A stretch of 18,011 bases of DNA from Microbacteriaceae bacterium (GTDB lineage Bacteria > Actinomycetota > Actinomycetes > Actinomycetales > Microbacteriaceae), in contig CANGGA010000004.1 in assembly GCA_947453285.1 (NCBI GenBank), positions 1 to 18,011 of the forward strand, read 5' to 3'. The notes below the pieces were generated by a model that was given only the letters and a program-made list of their open reading frames with translations, ran no database searches and had not been told where the DNA came from. The position numbers were made by a program, and so were the translations under genes. Positions 15,140-18,011 of the stretch are shown here, in pieces; positions within the stretch are counted from its first letter, which is position 1, and every line of letters begins with the position of its first letter.

Positions 15140-15427
15140 ATGGCCGCCGATTACGATGCACCCAAAAAGACCGACGATGATGCCGAATCACTGGATGCCA
15201 TCAAGGAGCGCTCAGCGCCAACTTCAGCAGGATCTCTAGACTCCGAAGAAGTGAGCATCGACGAGGATCACGATCGTGAAAACCTCATCGACGAAGCCCT
15301 AAACGTCATGGTCGTTCCGCCACAGACCGACGAATTCACTTGCTCGGAATGCTTCATCGTGAAGCACAAGTCAATGCTCGCCAAGAAAAAGGGCAAATAC
15401 GGCGACGTTTGTGTTGAATGCGCCTAG
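15140..15427 (+). CDS. DUF4193 protein
   Basis: This 95-residue conserved actinobacterial protein has unknown function. The N-terminal MAADYDAPKKTDDD is typical of the family, followed by an acidic, probably disordered stretch. The C-terminal putative zinc ribbon has Cys68 and Cys71 (FTCSECF) and Cys91 and Cys94 (VCVECA). The ATG has AAAGG a few bases upstream. Its stop codon shares the palindrome CTAG with the stop of the convergent DUF3093 gene. In actinobacteria it commonly sits next to DUF3093 and dut, as here. Confidence 0.9.
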   Translation: MAADYDAPKKTDDDAESLDAIKERSAPTSAGSLDSEEVSIDEDHDRENLIDEALNVMVVPPQTDEFTCSECFIVKHKSMLAKKKGKYGDVCVECA

Positions 15428-15876
15428 TTTTTTAGGCTGCTAATCAACTCTTCGGCTCGTCGAGTCGAAATCAACAAATACGGTGTTTCGTCGTTTTCGT
15501 CGATCACCTGAACCTTGACTAGACCAGGTAGGCCGCCTTTTAGAGCCAAAAATGACCTCGAATCTAACAGTGGGCCTCGCTCGGCAAATTGATTCTCGGC
15601 AGAAATTGATTCGGCTGCACCTAGTACGCTGCGCGGAATGTCTGCAGAACCGATTTGCAGCGCATCCCTGGTGACGATGATTCTTTTAGCTACGGCTAGG
15701 CGAAGCCCAATCGACAAGGCCGTGAGCGTTAACCCGCCGATGGTGCCGACCGTTTGGTTTAGCGGTGCGAAAACCAGCCAAACCGCCGGCGCAAACAATA
15801 GATTCGGCAAGAACGAAGTCACATTCGGCAGTTGCCATTCCTTGAAAAGGGCTTGAGTATCAGGTGTTTGAGCCAT
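15424..15876 (-). CDS. DUF3093 membrane protein
   Basis: This 150-residue actinobacterial protein has unknown function. Two hydrophobic segments, about residues 22-38 and 41-60, anchor it in the membrane. A beta-rich soluble domain follows. Family-like elements are RDALQIGSADIPRSVLG (70-86), the DSRSFLALKGG segment (near 105-115), and the C-terminal TPYLLISTRRAEELISSL. The ATG at 15876 has TAGTCT 6 bases upstream and no Shine-Dalgarno, so it is probably leaderless. It is divergent from dut with 25 bases between starts, and shares the CTAG stop overlap with DUF4193. Confidence 0.88.
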   Translation of the reverse strand: MAQTPDTQALFKEWQLPNVTSFLPNLLFAPAVWLVFAPLNQTVGTIGGLTLTALSIGLRLAVAKRIIVTRDALQIGSADIPRSVLGAAESISAENQFAERGPLLDSRSFLALKGGLPGLVKVQVIDENDETPYLLISTRRAEELISSLKN

Positions 15877-15882
15877 GAACTT

Positions 15883-15888
15883 AGACTA
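15883..15888 (-). promoter_or_regulatory. Likely -10 box of the DUF3093 gene (leaderless)
   Basis: TAGTCT on the minus strand fits TANNNT and ends 6 bases before the ATG at 15876. Confidence 0.5.
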
Positions 15889-15892
15889 CGCT
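15887..15892 (+). promoter_or_regulatory. Possible -10 box of dut
   Basis: TACGCT fits TANNNT and ends 9 bases before the ATG at 15902, so the leader would be only about 1-3 bases. It overlaps the opposing -10 of DUF3093 by two bases. Confidence 0.3.
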
Positions 15893-15901
15893 CTAACTTT
15901 G

Positions 15902-16336
15902 ATGACTGACCTTCCCGTATTAATCGTGACCGCCGGCGAGCTGCCGAGCTATGCGCATCCAGGAGATGCAGGGGCAGACCTGCGCAGTTCTGAGTCACTG
16001 GTTATAGAGCCGGGCCATCGGGCAACTGTTGCCACCGGCGTTTCGATTGCATTGCCTGCCGGTTTTGTCGGTCTTGTGCATCCAAGAAGCGGCCTCGCCG
16101 CAAAACACGGAATCACGGTGTTGAACTCACCCGGAACGATCGATGCGGCATATCGCGGGGAAATCAAGGTCACACTCTTGAACACAGATCTCGAACAGCC
16201 TTTCAAGATTGAAGTGGGCGACAGGATTGCCCAATTGCTTATTCAGTCGATTGAGCGCGCACGCTTTATGCAGGTCGAATATCTCCCGGATTCGCACAGA
16301 GGCGAAGCCGGTTTCGGTTCGACGGGAGCTCAATAG
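15902..16336 (+). CDS. dut: dUTP diphosphatase (dUTPase)
   Basis: This 144-residue homotrimeric enzyme hydrolyses dUTP to dUMP and pyrophosphate, keeping uracil out of DNA and feeding dTMP synthesis. All five motifs are present: I AHPGDAGADLR (18-28), II HPRSGLA (60-66), III GTIDAAYRGEIKV (78-90) with the catalytic Asp81 and Tyr84, IV GDRIAQLLI (106-114), and V RGEAGFGSTG (133-142). I chose ATG 15902 because it gives the usual length and MTDLPVLIV fits the family's first strand. An in-frame ATG at 15875 would overlap the DUF3093 start. The stop overlaps the next GTG by one base (TAGTG), so it is coupled to DUF3710. Confidence 0.95.
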   Translation: MTDLPVLIVTAGELPSYAHPGDAGADLRSSESLVIEPGHRATVATGVSIALPAGFVGLVHPRSGLAAKHGITVLNSPGTIDAAYRGEIKVTLLNTDLEQPFKIEVGDRIAQLLIQSIERARFMQVEYLPDSHRGEAGFGSTGAQ

Positions 16337-16911
16337 TGAACGATCAAAATAGCCAGCTCGGCCCCTTTGATAGCGAGCAACAGCAAGATGTAAAACCGTA
16401 CGTCGACTTTGGTTCGATCAGGATTGAACCGAAACCAGAACTGCAGATCTCTGTCGAGGTCGAAGATCAAACCAGCAGGGTAGTTGCTGTGACACTTGAC
16501 TATCAAAACTCAAAGCTTCAGGTGATGGCTTTCGCCGCACCACGCACCGAGGGAATTTGGACTGACATTCGTTCCGCAGTTGCGCAGAACATTGTGGCTC
16601 AAGGCGGCGAGGTCGAAGAGGGTTACGGCGCGATCGGCGCCGAACTGGTTGCCAAGCTTCCGTTGGTGGATGATCAGGGGCGCGCTGCCGGTTATCGACT
16701 TGCTCGCTTCATCGGTTTCGATGGGCCACGCTGGTGCTTGCGCGGAACCGTTGGCGGAGCCGCCATGACTGATCCCAAAGCCGCGGCAGACATTAATGAC
16801 TTGTTTAGATCGATAATCGTTCACCGCGGAGACACACCACTTCCTCCTGGCGAAGCTCTTCCGCTAAATGTACCGGTCGGTTCGGTGTTGCCACCAGGCA
16901 TGAAGGCCTAA
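16336..16911 (+). CDS. DUF3710 protein
   Basis: This 191-residue soluble actinobacterial protein has unknown function. Family-like segments are GPFDSEQ (9-15), YVDFGSIRI (22-30), a beta strand ending in LQVMAFAAPRTEGIWTDIR (61-79), GPRWCLRGTVGGAA (130-143), and a C-terminal RGDTPLPPGEALPL (164-177). It overlaps dut by one base (GTG start) and the next gene by one base (TAATG), so dut, DUF3710 and DUF3159 read as one coupled operon. The order is conserved in other actinobacteria, including M. tuberculosis as I recall it. Confidence 0.9.
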   Translation: MNDQNSQLGPFDSEQQQDVKPYVDFGSIRIEPKPELQISVEVEDQTSRVVAVTLDYQNSKLQVMAFAAPRTEGIWTDIRSAVAQNIVAQGGEVEEGYGAIGAELVAKLPLVDDQGRAAGYRLARFIGFDGPRWCLRGTVGGAAMTDPKAAADINDLFRSIIVHRGDTPLPPGEALPLNVPVGSVLPPGMKA

Positions 16912-17594
16912 TGCCAGAGAAAAACGAAAACGAGAAGTTAGCTGCGGCTGCGGCCGCGAAGCTCGGCATCCGCAAAGTTGGCGACAAGCACGAGTTTGAC
17001 CACAAGTCGCTGCTAGCCGGCATGGGTGGTCTACAAGGCATTCTCGAATCTGTCGTTCCTGGTTTCTTATTCGTTTTAGTTTTTGCCGTCTGGCATCAGG
17101 TAGCCGCCGCAGTCATTACGTCTGCAATCGCATCCGTGGCTTTCATAATCTTTAGAATCGCGACCAAAAAACCACTCACCAATGCAATCGCCGGCCTGCT
17201 GGGAATCGGAGTTGCTTCGTTTCTAGCATTCAGGGATGGCGGAAACACCCGAGACTACTTTTTGACCGGATTTGTCACCAATATCACCTATTTGGTTCCG
17301 CTAGCAATTTCGGTGTTGATTCGGTGGCCGCTAATTGGCCTAATTGCCGGATTGCTGCTTGGCGAAAAGACGACCTGGCGAAAGAACAAGCGCGAAATGC
17401 GGGTCTTCACGGCGGCCACGCTGCTTTGGGTAGGGCTATTCTCGGCTCGCCTAATTGTGCAGTGGCCGATGTACTTGTCGAACAACCTAGAGGCGCTTGG
17501 AATAGCTCGATTAGTCATGGGGCTACCGCTCTATGCCGCGTGCATTTGGGTCACGTGGCTCATGCTCAGAGGGGTCATTCAGCGCCGTTCGTAG
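16911..17594 (+). CDS. DUF3159 integral membrane protein
   Basis: This 227-residue membrane protein has unknown function. A charged, Ala-rich N-terminus (1-40) is followed by about six or seven hydrophobic segments. Approximate positions are 48-62, 64-82, 90-107, 120-137, 139-151, 167-184 and 198-218. Family-like features are GGLQGILESVVPGFLF (39-54) and DYFLTGFVTNITY (115-127). The ATG overlaps the DUF3710 stop by one base. It is the last gene of the dut operon, and acnA follows on the same strand after 43 bases. Confidence 0.9.
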   Translation: MPEKNENEKLAAAAAAKLGIRKVGDKHEFDHKSLLAGMGGLQGILESVVPGFLFVLVFAVWHQVAAAVITSAIASVAFIIFRIATKKPLTNAIAGLLGIGVASFLAFRDGGNTRDYFLTGFVTNITYLVPLAISVLIRWPLIGLIAGLLLGEKTTWRKNKREMRVFTAATLLWVGLFSARLIVQWPMYLSNNLEALGIARLVMGLPLYAACIWVTWLMLRGVIQRRS

Positions 17595-17603
17595 TGGTAA
17601 TTT
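17595..17603 (+). promoter_or_regulatory. Possible extended -10 promoter of acnA
   Basis: TGGTAATTT has the TG-n-TANNNT form. It starts right after the DUF3159 stop and would give a leader of about 27 bases. A TTGACT at 17603-17608 lacks a -10 at proper spacing. Confidence 0.3.
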
Positions 17604-17637
17604 TGACTTAGCAACGCGGCTATTGATTGAGGAATAG

Positions 17638-18011
17638 ATGTCAAAGGTAAACAGTTTCGGTTCGGCAGCAGAACTAAAGGTCGGAAGCAAGTCATACAAG
17701 ATCTTTCGTCTTGATGCAGTCGAGGCATCGACCCTCCCTTACAGCTTGAAGATTCTGCTTGAGAACTTGCTTCGAACCGAAGATGGCGCAAACATCACCG
17801 CCGACCACATCAAGGCTCTAGTCGACTGGGTTCCAGCCGCAGAACCTGACACCGAAATTCAATTCACTCCAGCTCGCGTGATCATGCAGGACTTCACTGG
17901 CGTGCCTTGTGTTGTCGACCTGGCCACAATGCGTGAGGCCGTAGCCGAACTCGGCGGAGACCCGAAGCGAATTAACCCACTTGCACCCGCCGAAATGGTA
18001 ATTGACCACTC
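17638..18011 (+). CDS. acnA: Aconitate hydratase A, 5' part
   Basis: This is the first 124 codons of a roughly 900-residue TCA-cycle enzyme that converts citrate to isocitrate with a 4Fe-4S cluster. The window cuts it. Recognisable segments are LPYSLKILLENLLR, IQFTPARVIMQDFTGVP, CVVDLATMREAV and NPLAPAEMVIDH, all typical of the AcnA N-terminal domain. The cluster cysteines lie outside the window. The ATG is preceded by GAGGAAT at suitable spacing. Confidence 0.95.
   Translation, partial: MSKVNSFGSAAELKVGSKSYKIFRLDAVEASTLPYSLKILLENLLRTEDGANITADHIKALVDWVPAAEPDTEIQFTPARVIMQDFTGVPCVVDLATMREAVAELGGDPKRINPLAPAEMVIDH

Noticed and set aside
15875..15901. Upstream in-frame ATG for dut
   Set aside because: It would overlap the divergent DUF3093 start codon and add 9 residues before the normal family N-terminus.
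1..18011. Prophage, insertion sequence or defence island
   Set aside because: Every gene belongs to a core or conserved actinobacterial family; no transposase, integrase, terminal repeat or shift in composition is visible.

Overview
The window looks like chromosomal core sequence from a small-genome actinobacterium. The evidence is the actinobacterial set of conserved families (SepH, DUF7455, DUF4193, DUF3093, DUF3710, DUF3159, a PAC2-family protein) and a housekeeping sigma factor with a long Lys/Ala/Pro-rich N-terminus. A second gyrase/topoisomerase IV pair lies beside that sigma factor. By eye the GC content is moderate, near one half, and the genes are packed very tightly, with many 1-4 base start/stop overlaps and no gap of even 200 bases between genes. 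I infer the family Microbacteriaceae, possibly a freshwater or marine Luna-type lineage, but I cannot confirm this without a search.

Layout: (1) 1-1921, minus strand: the 5' part of lpdA (dihydrolipoamide dehydrogenase) downstream of pepA (leucyl aminopeptidase). (2) 1957-4127, plus: a PAC2-family protein coupled to an MFS transporter. (3) 4316-7952, plus: sigA, murT and gatD, each overlapping the next. (4) 7938-8153, minus: a small zinc-ribbon DUF7455 protein. (5) 8294-12821: a parE and parC pair facing each other. (6) 12861-14962: an alkaline-phosphatase-superfamily phosphodiesterase convergent with sepH. (7) 15140-17594: DUF4193, DUF3093 (minus), dut, DUF3710 and DUF3159. (8) 17638-end: the start of acnA (aconitase). 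There are no RNA genes, mobile elements, CRISPR arrays or phage genes that I can support.

The most striking point is the MurT/GatD pair. In other bacteria this complex amidates the alpha-carboxyl of D-Glu in lipid II to D-isoglutamine, using ammonia that GatD releases from glutamine. Here GatD has Ser-Ser where the catalytic Cys belongs, is shorter than usual and lacks the usual segment before its catalytic His. MurT lacks the four-Cys zinc ribbon but keeps an ATP-binding P-loop. The family inferred here has group-B peptidoglycan, in which that same D-Glu alpha-carboxyl carries the cross-bridge. A MurT/GatD complex converted from an amidase to a bridge-amino-acid ligase is therefore a testable hypothesis.

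A second theme is gene starts. Several genes (pepA, PAC2, parE, DUF3093, perhaps dut and the phosphodiesterase) have a TANNNT-type -10 box 6-7 bases before the start codon and no Shine-Dalgarno, as expected for leaderless mRNAs. Others (lpdA, sigA, gatD, DUF7455, sepH, DUF4193, acnA) have a recognisable ribosome binding site.
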